DNA from: Fomitopsis serialis
Taxonomy: Eukaryota; Basidiomycota; Agaricomycetes; Polyporales; Fomitopsidaceae
DNA length: 64,000 nt
Direction of reading: 5' to 3'
NCBI RefSeq assembly: GCF_022376445.1
Contig: NW_025955031.1
Span: 62,001-126,000, forward strand
Of the stretch, positions 45,405 through 56,586 are shown one piece after another (within the stretch, counting starts at the first letter, position 1; each line of letters starts with the position of its first letter). The notes under the pieces are model-generated. The model was not told where the DNA came from, ran no database searches, and was given only the letters and a program-made list of their open reading frames with translations. The position numbers were made by a program, and so were the translations under genes.

Positions 45405-46244
45405 ATGTCGTACTTTATCCGGAAAGCCACGATTGAGGATGTGGTAGGTGATTTCCCGCCTGCTGCGCCATGATCATTGTATGACCTCACGCTCGAACAG
45501 GACAGCATCTTGCAGCTGATCATCGCACTCGTAAGGGTCTACTGCTATGGTGCACGGACTCATGACTTAGGAGCTCCGTAGGCAACATACGAGAAGGCGT
45601 CTGACTCTGTCAAAGCCACTCCGGAGCTCGTGAGTACCCCGCGAAAGGTCTCTCATCGGGTAATTTGGGAGACTGAATTCACAACAGTTGCGAAAAAATC
45701 TGTTCGATACACCCTATGCGCACACGCTTCTAGCGTTTGCGGGAACGCCGGAGTCGCCAGAAACGGCGATAGGAATGGCGATGTACTTCTTCAACTATTC
45801 GACGTGGACCGGCAGACCGGGTCTTTACGTGAGTACTTCGTGCTGAGCCATACACTGATTGCTGACTGGAGATGCAGCTCGAGGACCTGTTTGTCGATGA
45901 AAGTTATCGTGGAAAGGGCGTAGGAAAGGCACTTTTCGCAGAATTGGCCAAAGTCGCGCAGGAGAAGGTAACGTCGAGTTTGCTGTGCCGTTGAAGAGAG
46001 ATCATAACTTGATGCCTATGTGCAGAATTGTGCGCGTATGGACTGGTCTGTGCTCAAGGTAAGTGGCGCAATGCGCGTAGTGAATTACAGAAAGTGACAA
46101 TCTTGCGTCTGCCAGTGGAACCAGCCCTCAATCGATTTCTACGAGAAGAAGCTGGGCGCAGCAGCCATGTCGGAGTGGATGGGGATGAGGCTCGAAGAAG
46201 ATGGTATCGAAAATTTGAAGAAACTAGCTCCAGGGACGTCATAG
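45405..46244 (+). CDS. GNAT-family N-acetyltransferase (SAT/thialysine type)
   Basis: Acetyl-CoA dependent amine acetyltransferase, similar to diamine or thialysine N-acetyltransferases. Seven exons join in frame into about 170 residues: MSYFIRKATIEDVDSILQLI, ALATYEKASDSVKATPELL, FGTP-type loop as LAFAGTPESPETAIGMAMYF, STWTGRPGLYLEDLFVDESY, the acetyl-CoA loop RGKGVGKALFAELAKVA, CARMDWSVLKWNQPSIDFYEKKLGA, and the C-terminal EWMGMRLEEDG. The RGKGVG string and the W-N-x-x-x-I-x-F-Y-x-x-x-G-A motif are hallmarks. It is probably cytosolic. Substrate (polyamine versus lysine analogue) cannot be resolved here. Confidence 0.92.
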
Positions 46245-47830
46245 AGAGCATACGTTGTCACCGCGTCGCTGCATCGCTCTGTTTGCGAAGTGTGAGTGAA
46301 GCCACTAATTATGACCCATTCAGAGTGTAATACCGGGCTTCGTTTCTGACTACAGTGTACGCTTCAACAAGACATCTAACGGAGGCTGGCAAAACAATCC
46401 GAGATGTGATGACATATGGGACTGTGTCAAACAAAGCAAAACTTGAACCCCAGTGAAAACGCCGAATTTTGAGAGCGGTCCGTGTAGATTGTGTCGCTTA
46501 CCTCACTAATGCTGTCGATTGCTGTCGACGCGCGCGCACTTTAGACGCGGGATCGATTCCCACACTGGTGGACGACTGCTCTGTGCGTGTTCCGGCTGGA
46601 AGTGTTCGATGCACATTCCCTTGCTATCGTTTGCTATCGTTTGTCTCCAAATATCACACTTCGTTGTGGTTGTGCTGCCCGTGCACTCACACGCACTTGT
46701 AGATCGAACCTACCGCGCACCGCAGCCTCATCGGGCTATTCCGTATATGGCAGTAAGTTACATAAGCATGTACTTACTCCCCCGAACGAAAGTCGATTAT
46801 CCTCCGTGTATGCCTCAATCTTCCCTCATGAGCACATCATATACTGATTTTAGTAGGTATGATATCTATGTAGAAACCTATATCAGAGATAAAGTGCGCG
46901 AGGAATGGACAACACATAATGATAGTAGCTATACTGTGGCTGACCCAATGGTAATGCAATTTGGTACAGTATGCAAACGACCGTTTTCCTTATTGCACGT
47001 AGGATCATTTCACCCAGAAAAAATCGCATGATGTTGCTACATGTCACCTTACTATTCTCACAGACGCAAGAGGAGCTACCTGCTTTCTGCAGCCCTGGAA
47101 AAATCGTAAGGTGCGTTTTCGGCGCCTATTTCGCCGCGCCAATTTTGGCGGGCGAAACCAGTCGCTCGTTTTCAGGCATGCAAACAGCATGTCCCCGCCC
47201 TCCGGTTGACCTTGAAATATTCAAGGGTGTGCTCAAGATGTATAAAACTGAGTCTATCAGGCTAAAAGTCGAGGTAGCTTCAAGTTGCGGGTGTAGGACA
47301 GTAATGCAAACACGTTTGCATTACCAGCCACACTGCATCGGCACATCCACCGTAGCACGTGATCTAAGACTTTGACGGAGTTCTTGCGAGCGCGACGTGC
47401 GTCTCCGTGTCGTCTACCGTCTTGTACTATCCTCCTCGTCTTCTTCGCCTCCCATGTCGACTTCAGCACTATCTGCAGCAGCTCCCGCATTGCAACTTAC
47501 CAATCCAAGTCAAGAAGAGCACTTCCTGTGTGGGTGCGCGAATAGAAGAACGACTGCTGGCGAACACGAGCGACTTGGTACAGTACCGGCACATTTCACA
47601 GCGTGATTCTGACATTCGAGCAGGGCACATCCCACCTCCGGACCCTACACTAAGGGCTCCCGCTTGATTTCCGCGTGCAAAGCACACCCGTGGCGAAGAC
47701 CTTGAAGATGCCGATGAAAGGGATGCCCCCGTCTCCCTCCACCAGGGTGACTTGCACACGGCCACAGACGCAGCAACACAACGCATACGCGGAAGATGGA
47801 CACGCACGGTAAAGGCCCCGCGCAACGCAT
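46245..47830. other. Gene-poor stretch, no gene recognised
   Basis: Contains a locally AT-richer segment (about 46740-47060) with a plus-strand open frame to 47031 that has no known motif. No convincing splice-joined coding sequence could be built. Confidence 0.4.
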
Positions 47831-48800
47831 TTGATGAAGACACTGCGGGTCTGGGGCGCAGCGACGAACGGACAGCGGGCGTGGACGACGAGCGGACTGC
47901 GGGGGAGGGCGGGCGGCTGGCGAGGACAAGTAGGGACAAGTGAGGGTGAGCGTGCGCACACGAGAGCCAGCTCGCTATTCGCAGTAACAGGACGCCGCAA
48001 CGTGCAGCGCACGGCCGATGAGTGGAGGCACGGCCGATGAGCGGGCGGTGGGCGGACGGACAAGCGGACAAGCGAGAAGGCGGGCGGACGGCAGTACGCG
48101 TCGATTACGAACGCGCTGGACAAACGCACAGCAATCAAGCAGGTGAGCGGACGGACGGGCAGGCCAGCGGGGCGGGGGCGGGCGTGCGAATGGGCGGGCA
48201 GACAAGCGGGCGACTGGACGAGCGGTAGCAGAAGCGGGCGAGCACTGGCATGGACCAACACCACGCGCACCCCAACCACGAGCGTGATGGGCGAATGCCC
48301 AGCACGCAGACACGGCCGAGGAACAGGTGCTGCGCGCATGAGCGCAGACAAGAGTAGGTGAGTCAGTATTCAGAATAGGTGGACTACCGTGGACGAGCAG
48401 ACGAGCGGGACGCGAGCGAGCAGACGCGCGGGCGGATAGGTGAGCGGACGAGCAAGCTAGCTCATCGCTGCGCAGTGGCAACTACGAGCACGCTGGCCAA
48501 ATGCCCAGCGTGCAGCCACGGCCGACGAAGGCGCACACAGGCGGGCGAACAGGCGGGCGGTAGAGCGGGCGAGCACCCACATCCAGGCGATTCGGACGTC
48601 ACGCGCAGATAAGGTCACCAAGCGCACACGCAGGCGGGAAAACGTACACGACTCGGAGTGGGCGAGCAGGGAAGAGGAACAAAGCGGGATGGCAGACGGA
48701 CGAATGGGTAGGCAGACGGGCGGACCAGCCGGCCAGCTAGCAGGTGGGCGAGCGTGTGTGTGAGTGGACATGGGGTGGGTGCGCAAGCGGGTGCGTGTGG
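47830..48800. repeat. G-rich, purine-skewed low-complexity tract
   Basis: About 1 kb built from imperfect repeats of short units such as GCGGACGAGC, GCGGGCGG and GGACAAGCGG on the plus strand, with few C-runs. The strong strand asymmetry removes stop codons from the minus strand and so creates long spurious minus-strand frames (up to 233 codons, Pro/Arg/Ser/Ala-rich). A stretch with four G-runs lies at 48169-48194. It looks like a degenerate minisatellite. Confidence 0.65.
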
Positions 48801-49567
48801 ACCCTGTGTTACAGATGTGCTGCTCATCTCGGACTTGGTAGGCTCTAAGAGCGAAAACTGCGTGGCTAAGCTGAAGGTATGTATACAAGGTCTCTCATTG
48901 GCGATGCTAGTTGAGTTTAACACGGCATGTTGCCAACAGTGCACCAATGCAAAGGGCAAGGCAAAGGCTCGGTGACTCAGACTCGCGATAGAATGGTCTA
49001 CGAAGACACATATTCTACAGTGAGCCACGAACTAGTACATTGACTAATGGGGTGCAGGTTCTCGTTGCTCAATGCTACTCGATGCTCGCGGCTTGATGCT
49101 ACTAGTACTAGTAGTAGTATACTGTGATGTAGATTGTTACACTGCTACGAATTGCTGAATATACGCCATTCAAAGGGATTATATACTGCTCGAGGAGCAT
49201 GGCCTTGAATGAGTTCTATGACAATCTACCAGAATCGTTGGCTACGATAGCTACGTCGATAAGAGGCGCCTTCTGTCTGTCGGGAGCGAACGACTCAGAA
49301 TCATGGGACCGAGGTCGACCACGATCTATGGAAGTCGACATCGTTCGATGTTTGTCTCATTTTACTTTTGATGTCGATTCTGGTCGAACACCAGCGGTTT
49401 GACACCGGACAATCTACAGGGATCGCTCTGAAACTTCGGCGTTTTCACTGGGCTTGAACCGCCGTCTGTGCCCCCGACATCATATGTGGCATGCAAGTGA
49501 TACAACGGCCCAACCAACGGACAACCGTTCACATGGATCTCGCAGTCCGTCGTTCTTGCTGGAATTG
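48801..49567. other. Intergenic, no gene seen
   Basis: Includes a short ACTAGTACTAGTAGTAGTA simple repeat near 49100-49120. No supportable gene. Confidence 0.45.
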
Positions 49568-51301
49568 TCAAACTTGCGTCCATCTTAGCAGTTTTCTGCT
49601 CGGCCGGTTATCCGCTGTGTCCAGATTTGGAAACAGCCGGTCGAGTATCCTCGTCGTGCGTTCTGAACGGGGCTCATATTCAAATTGAATATAGCGCAGC
49701 CCATGCGACGTCGCCGGGAATGACTCAACAGTTGAGTGCTCGCGATCCATGAGTTCAGGCAAGACGAGCCGAATGAGTAAGGGACAGAGCCGAGCCCAGT
49801 GGGAAAGCGTCTCCACTGGGAGCTGCCAGCCGTTCACGAAACGCAGCACCAGCGTCCTCACCCTGGGCCACGCGTTGGCCATCTCGAGTACGTCCTCGTC
49901 ACGCATATCGAGGCGCGTGCGCTCGATGTCCCAGGAAAAAATGACGCTTTCCAGCTCCAGCAGAGCGAGCAGCGGACGCACGACGCGCAGGAAGCGCAAC
50001 CCACTGCGGCCTTGCTGCGTCGATTCGCAGAATTGGAAGGAGGTCGCGAGGTTGATTTCGCGCAGGGAGCTTTCGAAGCGGGAGGCGATTGCGTCGATCA
50101 TCTTGCACCACTCTTGTTCAAAGTACGGGCCGACGTCCTCTGGCACGTGTTGTACTTGGACAGCCCGGACGTACGGCGAATTGACAGTCGCAATGAGCGC
50201 GAGCACCCTGTCGACCGTGCCTTTGACGTGCAGCCTGCGGAGCGAGGGGAAACCCGAGAAGACGATCGAAGTGCCGCCGTCTGTTTCACCGATCTCAGCC
50301 GAGAGATTGACTAAGGTAGGCAGTGTTGCGAGATGACGAAGGAGGTCCGGAGTGCACGCAGAGCGACATCGTAGAACATCGACGGTGGTCAGCTCCGTGA
50401 AGGCAGACATCGACGCGGCAGACAGCACGCGGGAGGTGGGGAGATGTGGGCCAATGCCCCGGCAAAATATGCGCAGGCACTCGAGGCGTGGAAGCTTCGA
50501 GCTTAGCTTCTCGAGGAGGATATGTGGGACGTCATACACTGGGAAGGGCGGCTGCAGCTGACCAGTTGTGTCGTGCAGCCTGATCTCGAGCCGACGCAGG
50601 GCGGGGGACGTGACCGACACCAACTCCGTGTCGTCGATGTCGTAGTGATTGGGGGTTGCGTGCACTAGTTGAATGTTCCCCCGAAATTCGTCCAGCGCAG
50701 GAAATAACGGGCGGTCACCATTCATATGAAGAAGCTCACGGAAGACCGACGGGCTGATATTCAGCTGTCCTGCATTCGTGAATGCGTGGACACGACCAGC
50801 GTAGACACGGAACCTTCGCCACTCATATTCATGCAGGTCTCCACAGAACATCTGTCAGACACGGTGTGTTAGAATTATACTGCGTTATACAGCGAGATAA
50901 ATTCAGGATCATTTCTGAGACAAAGCCTGTAACGGACAACATCATCCCAGAATCATCCACCCTCATGATTCAATATGGGACCCTGGACCTATCTCGCCAT
51001 CATGGAGAAATAGAAAACTCACATAGGCTGTAGCGTGATACGAGTACGAACTTCGCCGCTCGGGTTCCGGGAGGGGGACCGGCTGGAAGGACGAGAAGAG
51101 AGCCAGAAGAGGGATGGAATCGTCTATGCTTCGCCACAAAATTGACAATGCAGGATCCAGGAACCTCTTGCACGTCAGCGCGGTATTGAGAAGAGCCGGA
51201 CGATCTCTCTGGTCGTCAATGCTCGTCGACGGTGGTAAATGGAAATGGTCGAATATTTCGAGCAAGATGTCGTGAACGAGGACGGCCCGGTGAGGAGCCA
51301 T
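49568..51301 (-). CDS. F-box protein with leucine-rich C-terminal region
   Basis: Probable substrate adaptor of an SCF ubiquitin ligase. Two exons (51301 to about 51027, and 50851 to 49568), about 518 residues. The N-terminus MAPHRAVLVHDILLEIFDHF and ALLNTALTCKRFLDPALSILW fit the F-box pattern of Agaricomycetes. The second exon is a long leucine-rich region with repeats such as SPALRRLEIRL, LPRLECLRIF, LTTVDVLRC, LPTLVNLSAEI, FPSLRRLHVKG and LLIRLVLPEL, spaced as in F-box/LRR proteins. The intron of about 175 bp is longer than usual here. An ATG four codons upstream (51313) is possible. The target cannot be predicted; such genes are often species-specific. Confidence 0.75.
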
Positions 51302-52295
51302 CCGTGGGATCAAATAACGAGCGAAACGGGGGTGATGGGTAGGAGATGGGCGACTCTGTTGACCATGATAGTAAGTTAGCCTGGATGTGAGGAGGTATGA
51401 AGGGAGGTGTTACATCTGTGCCGGACTTGCAGTGACCGCTCTGCTGTGGTAGCTATAGTACTACCACTAAAACACCCGAGACGCGCTCCAGTGGCATAGT
51501 ACTAGTAACTTAGTCTAAGCCGACCACTGGCCGGGGCCACCGATAGCATTCAAACAGTAACTGACTCTGCGGTCAGAGCCATGATCGATATCATTTGGAT
51601 TTTGTCGTAGCATACTGTCTGCCGTCGGTCCTGTCGCATGCAGAAGATCGTCGCCGAGCCACGCAACTTGAAGTGACTCGGGGTGTTGGGCATCAAAGCG
51701 TAGGGTGCTTAGACGGAATTTGTGCTGTGCAATGCCAATCACATACTTAGCACCTGGAACATAGCGAAAGGGGAACCCAGAAGACGTGAACCTCCTGGTG
51801 AGTGAGTTATATTCCGATAGAACGTGCGCCGTGCCGCGCGTACGCCGTGCATACCCTTTTCGTCCGCAGCGCCCGATTGTGGCGCGATATCCGAATCGGA
51901 CTGTCCCGACGTGGCTGGCGCCCTCCTGACTGCCATGTTTGCAACTTGCCTTTGACTTACCTTACCTCGATATACATGACCCAACGCCTTATCGTGAACC
52001 CGGCATCCCCTCTTGCCTCGGGCAGTGCTGCTAGCTGGAGGACAAACCCGTTGTCACGCACATGGAACCTGTTCGTCATACCCACGGAGGAGATGACTCG
52101 GAAGCGAATAAAACGGCTCGAAGGTTGTGCACTAGTCCGCCTGGTCAGTAAGCTCTCGTTCGCTGGCTGCGCATTTATTTGCCTGTGTGTGTGTCTCTGT
52201 CTGCAGGCCAATGTCTCGCGCAATCTTGTGGTCCTCTGGCAGCTCTCCTGCGGCTCACTCGGAGCTCCTCGCTTTACATCCACCCCCTCTCCATA
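51302..52295. other. Intergenic with weak minus-strand coding signs
   Basis: Minus-strand fragments at about 52075-51970 (FHVRDNGFVLQLAALPEARGD, FTIRRWVMYIE) and 51745-51515 (FRLSTLRFDAQHPESLQVAW, ending GPGQWSA) could be exons of one small gene joined by GT/AG introns, but no start exon is convincing. Product unknown; the call is kept below feature level. Confidence 0.3.
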
Positions 52296-53226
52296 CTAAT
52301 CTCCACATTGGTCTTGCTCGTGATCGAGGACGACCGCGTCGAGGTTGTTCGTCGACCACTCAGCCATCGCGGTGTCTATGATCTCGTTCATCAACGAACG
52401 ACTGGTCTCGTCCTCCAATCCGCAGAGCTCGGGAGTTCCAGCCAACGTTGGCAAATCCGGCCCCACGTCGACCGCTGCGTTACCCTCCAAGGGCGGAGCT
52501 GGAGTGCCTTCGGGGATTGCCATTTGAACGTCGAGCGGGGTGGCAACCACCACAGGCGAGTCCATCTCGTCAGGCTCATCTGTTTCCCTGAAGTCCCAGA
52601 ATGCCCACATTTGTGCCTCCTGCCTCCAAGCCTCGACGTAGTCCGCATAAGGCACAGAACCCTCTACGGCCAGCACCGCGTGGTTTATAGCGTGGTCCAT
52701 CGCTTCGCTCCCCAGCGAGCTACCGGTGATTGATGCGTCGTCTGGACTAGCACCGGCAGGTGCATACTCTGGCAAAGGGGTGCCCGCGACATGCATGCCC
52801 TCGTATCGCTCGTCGTACCCCTGGTACCGAAGATGGCTAGTGGGCGAAGACTGGTATAAGAAGCATGATGTGTGAGTACACATTCCACTACGGCTGCAAC
52901 CGTCGACGTCGACTGATGGTTGTCCTTCGTATTGGCTTGTGTATTTGCAGGCATCACCAGCGTGCTCTCGAAGGTTTCCTCATACACCGATCGGATGCCG
53001 TGGATAAGAGAAAGGGGTGGACGTGTGTGAGGATCATGTCCCATTGCTCCGATGTCAATGAATCTGTAACACTCGCACTGTCGACAGTGCTGGGCATTGT
53101 ATCACAGGTACTGAAGCTCTCCCATAAGGGATCAGCATCTTCTGTTGAGATGCTTGATGAGGTCGACATCGATCGGTGGTCAGGAGGTAGCGATGCAAAC
53201 ATAGCAAGGAGCGAGGGGTCCAACAT
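52296..53226 (-). CDS. Acidic hypothetical protein
   Basis: Two exons inferred. The first (from 53226, MLDPSLLAMFASLPPDHRS) ends near RKPSRARC. An intron of about 70 bp (GTGATG...TTGCAG) joins it in frame to a second exon, ending EQDQCGD at 52296. About 290 residues, rich in Ser, Thr, Asp and Glu, with no membrane segment and no domain recognised. It contains WRQEAQMWAFWDFRETDEP and repeated acidic stretches. It could be a transcription-related or disordered protein, but nothing in the sequence decides this. Confidence 0.5.
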
Positions 53227-54366
53227 CGGGATGCGAGACGGATTGGAGAGAAGAACTTAACTGTGGTTAAGTACGTAGATCTTGCCCGGGCGCCTATCCA
53301 CGCTACGCGAGATGCCCGGGCCAAGCCCGAGGTGAGTCTATTACCTCCGTCGCTGAGTTGCACTTATGTACCCATCGACAGTGCCGTAGATACATTATTC
53401 GAGCTGTCCCGCGACGGCGGCGTATGGTTAGGACAACATATCCGACAACCTCAGGATCGTGCTGCCGACCCGCGACGCTCGGGCGCAATTATTCATGCTA
53501 TTAGTTGCACCTTCCTTGCTCACTTCGAACGGTCCATGGCACCGTACTGCGTCGTGACATCGATGGCCGATCTTTACGCCGTTGTTTGCTCAACTAAATG
53601 AGCTGGAAGGTAAGTACACTCAGGAATGCAGTGCTGACACTTGTCAGTGTACATCTCGAGAGTACACCTCAATATCCCAGAGAAACATGGAGCCATATGG
53701 AGGGCACGCACTAATGGGCTTCTCGAGACTCGGACATGAACCAAACTGTCATTCACCGAGCTTCTTGAGTATCATTCCGGACTGGAGTAATAATGTTATA
53801 GACTATCATTTCTCCAAGCGAACTTGCTTCTTCGTTGACGTTACGGCACGGTATGACACGTCGTTGAACGAGGTTCCGGTGTTGAACGTTGAACACCACA
53901 AGTGTGTTAACTTACTAGTCGAGTGAAAGGTTGTGACAGCAATAGCAGGGTAAATGAAACGAGTACTCAATGAAATCGGCACGCATCGCACCTGAGCCAA
54001 GTTCGTTTGGTCTCGTACCCATCCGTGTGGACGCACCGTGTCGGAGCGCTGGTGGGGTGCGTCCACACGGATGGGTACGAGACCAAGTTCGTTGGGGCCG
54101 TCGACTCGGGTGTTTGTAGACACTAGTGGTTGTACACCAGCGGCATAGACATTAGTCTGGTCTCGACAGGTTGAACGCGAACGTATCCAACGCGGATCAG
54201 CAAGCCGGGATAGAACTATCGTGTACAATACATGAGATCCGTACCGCATACTGGAGTACTAGGGCTGAATGTTTGAGGATTCGCAGGCTGCACCAGAGGT
54301 CGCCCGTCTTAGACACGACCTCGCGCGCTCCTGTCTACTGAGGACGACAAACAAGACAGTTATGGA
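53227..54366. other. Intergenic holding a foldback element
   Basis: No gene recognised. The 78-bp inverted-repeat element at 54008-54085 is described separately. Open frames at 53263-53601 and 53582-53926 lack motifs. Confidence 0.45.
54008..54085. mobile_element. 78-bp foldback (MITE-like) element with 8-bp target-site duplication
   Basis: Two 30-base arms, 54008-54037 and 54056-54085, are perfect reverse complements (starting TGGTCTCGTACCCATCCGTG), separated by an 18-base loop containing AGCGCT. Immediately outside, AGTTCGTT occurs at both 54000-54007 and 54086-54093, an exact 8-bp direct repeat as expected for a target-site duplication. Duplications of 8 bp are typical of hAT-type transposition. 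No coding capacity. Confidence 0.8.
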
Positions 54367-56329
54367 CTAACGTCTACTTTTCTTGCCTTTACCATGCGGG
54401 TTTGAGTCTGTCGCTTCCCGGGGCCGCTTTTTGTCTTTCGTGTTCGAAGACGCAGGCTTCATACTCTCCTTTGTCGCTCGCACTTTGTGCAGGGTGCCTC
54501 GTAGAATCCTCTGCTCGCCGATGCGAACAATGATCGCGTGCTTCCTATTAAGCGAGAGACCGTCATTCGCAGACTCAAGGAGCTGCTCGTCCTCCTGATG
54601 CTCATGAGCAAGCATAAAAGGTCAAGGCACATGAAGGCATACCACGAGACTGTTTGGATAATCCTGCATGCGTCTTGCCAGCGTCTTCTCAATAACGGTG
54701 AGCACGCCGAGATCGACTTTTGGTTTCGGAAGTTTTGCCTTCCCGCTCGTCTTCCCCCACTCGTCAAGGGGCATCAGCAGGAGGCGCACAAAAGACACGA
54801 GGTCTTCTGGAAGCTCGCAATCTGTCCCAATCACAAAGGTGCTGCCGCAGGGGACATCGTGAGCTTCTTGGTAACGATAGACTGTGAAACACTCAACTCA
54901 TCGTCGGCGTTTTCGAGCCACCAGTCGACCCGTTCGCCCAAAGATGTAGATTGGCCATCCGTAACGGCCGCAACTGCCAAGTCGCCACGGATTTCGACTA
55001 CGTCTGCAGGATTACCAAGGCCACCAAGGGGCTGCGGAACCGGAACAAGGTCAACATGACCATATCGGCGAAGCAGATCCGAGTTTGGTAGGTCTCCGTA
55101 TGTATTCCACTGAGATGGAATTGATACCTTCAGTCGCTAAAGACGAAGTCGACGTGGTACTTACGATCTGTTCCCCAGCTTTGATAGGCTTCGTAGTGAC
55201 CATGCGCAGATCCTTAGCCTCATGGAACAGCTTGGCCTAAGAGGCAACATCAACGGACGCGCTGCATGATTCGAGGATAACATCGATGCTTACGTTCTCC
55301 GACTCATAACGAGCATTGAGCATGTCTGCCATGGGCACCATTGCGACGACGGCGGAATCCTCAGCGCCTTCATCGTCTGAGTCTGCTGAGTCAACCTCTA
55401 ACGTGTCGTCTGGCGGCCTCTCAGTGTCTCCGATCGCAGTTTCGCCTTGTGTATCTTCTTGTTGGTCCACGTCCATGGCCTGACCTTCTGGGTCGCTATC
55501 CTCGGCCGCTTCATCGTGCTCCTCGTCACCAGACCATGGCTCGACGTGGAAGCTACGAGACAGAATGCGACTTCCCATGATATGGTATCGTTCTAGCGAA
55601 TAATGAAGCTGGCGGGCACCCTCAGGGAATAGCTCGGGACGACCCTGAGCATGCAATGTCAGAATCGAAGCAAAAGCATCGTGAATAACTGTAACCACCT
55701 GTATAGCAGGAATTAATTTCTCCGCGTAATCTCGCTCGGCTTCCTCCTTGCCTATCTTGTCTGTGGAACGCCAGGGAACTGGAGCGTTAGCGCGCTGGGG
55801 GGTGACGAGAGTAATCGAAGACGAACCTACCACTGCAGTCCCCGCGAGCTCTTTTATATCATCATCGGGCCAGAACATGGGCGTATCGAACGCTGAAGGC
55901 AGGGAAGCTAGCGGGAATATATCAATGCATCACTTATGGTTATGCAGTTCGTCGCTCACGACTTACAGAGATACGCGGACCACCTTGATACGCTTCCCTG
56001 TGCTTCCTCCCACATCATGCAAAGAATCAGACCCGCCCAACCCTTGTCCAATCCGAGCCGTTTCCACGCCTCCATGCCGAACAGGGAGGGGAGGGAGGAT
56101 GTACGCGTAGACAGTGTAACGTCGCGCGGGATGGTGAACAGGACATGCCCCTGCTGCATCACTTCACATAGGTAAATTGACTCGTACTGCGATGCGTACG
56201 ACTTACAGGTATGTCCTTCAGAGCGACGGCGCCGCGGCCGCAAGCAGGGTATTCTGCAAATCCCATCGACGATGTGTCGACAGTACCATTTCTGGACTTG
56301 AACCACGCAATCAGGTCATCTGAAGACAT
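54367..56329 (-). CDS. SET-domain lysine N-methyltransferase (SETD6/Rkm4 type)
   Basis: Non-histone protein lysine methyltransferase with a split SET domain and a Rubisco-LSMT-like C-terminal domain. The first exon is MSSDDLIAWFKSRNGTVDTS and FAEYPACGRGAVALKDIP. Then GHVLFTIPRDVTLSTRTSSL, WAGLILCMMWEEAQGS, and FWPDDDIKELAGTAVVG. A long acidic insertion (GDEEHDEAAEDSDPEGQ and more) interrupts the SET domain. VAMVPMADMLNARYESEN and NTYGDLPNSDLLRRYGHVD are the cofactor/substrate core. The C-terminal helical domain has EDLVSFVRLLLMPLDEW, and the tail is basic (KGKKSRR), possibly a nuclear signal. About seven exons. Relatives act on ribosomal proteins or transcription factors. Head to head with the CRAL-TRIO gene. 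Confidence 0.88.
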
Positions 56330-56586
56330 CTTCTCTGAGCTCAGATCGCCTGGACGCGAGCAGGATCCAGCAGTGAATGTGTTTAGAGTGTTGGACTGGG
56401 AGGACGTCGGACGAGCCAGTGGAAAACAACTCGACGCGTATCTCGTGACAGCAGCAGACGCGTACGAGCGCCCGGCGCGTCCGAATCACATGCCTCCAAC
56501 GTGCCAATCAACTCTCCAAGTCGCTGCCGCAGGCAGCAGCGAGTTGACCTCGACTCCAACGAAGTTGAACGGGATAGGCCAGACAC
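56330..56586. promoter_or_regulatory. Divergent upstream region, SETD6-like / CRAL-TRIO
   Basis: 257 bp between start codons of two divergent conserved genes. No clear TATA box on either side. Confidence 0.45.

Noticed and set aside
46500..46575. tRNA-like B-box string GGGATCGATTCCC near 46550
   Set aside because: No pairing acceptor stem, no matching A-box at the right distance and no plausible anticodon arm; the T-stem does not pair.
47469..48351. Minus-strand open frames of 200 and 233 codons
   Set aside because: They lie in the G-rich low-complexity tract, are Pro/Arg/Ala/Ser-rich, overlap each other in two frames, and result from lack of stop codons in skewed sequence.
49799..50314. 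171- and 195-codon plus-strand frames
   Set aside because: Antisense to the leucine-rich exon of the F-box gene, which has the better motif support.
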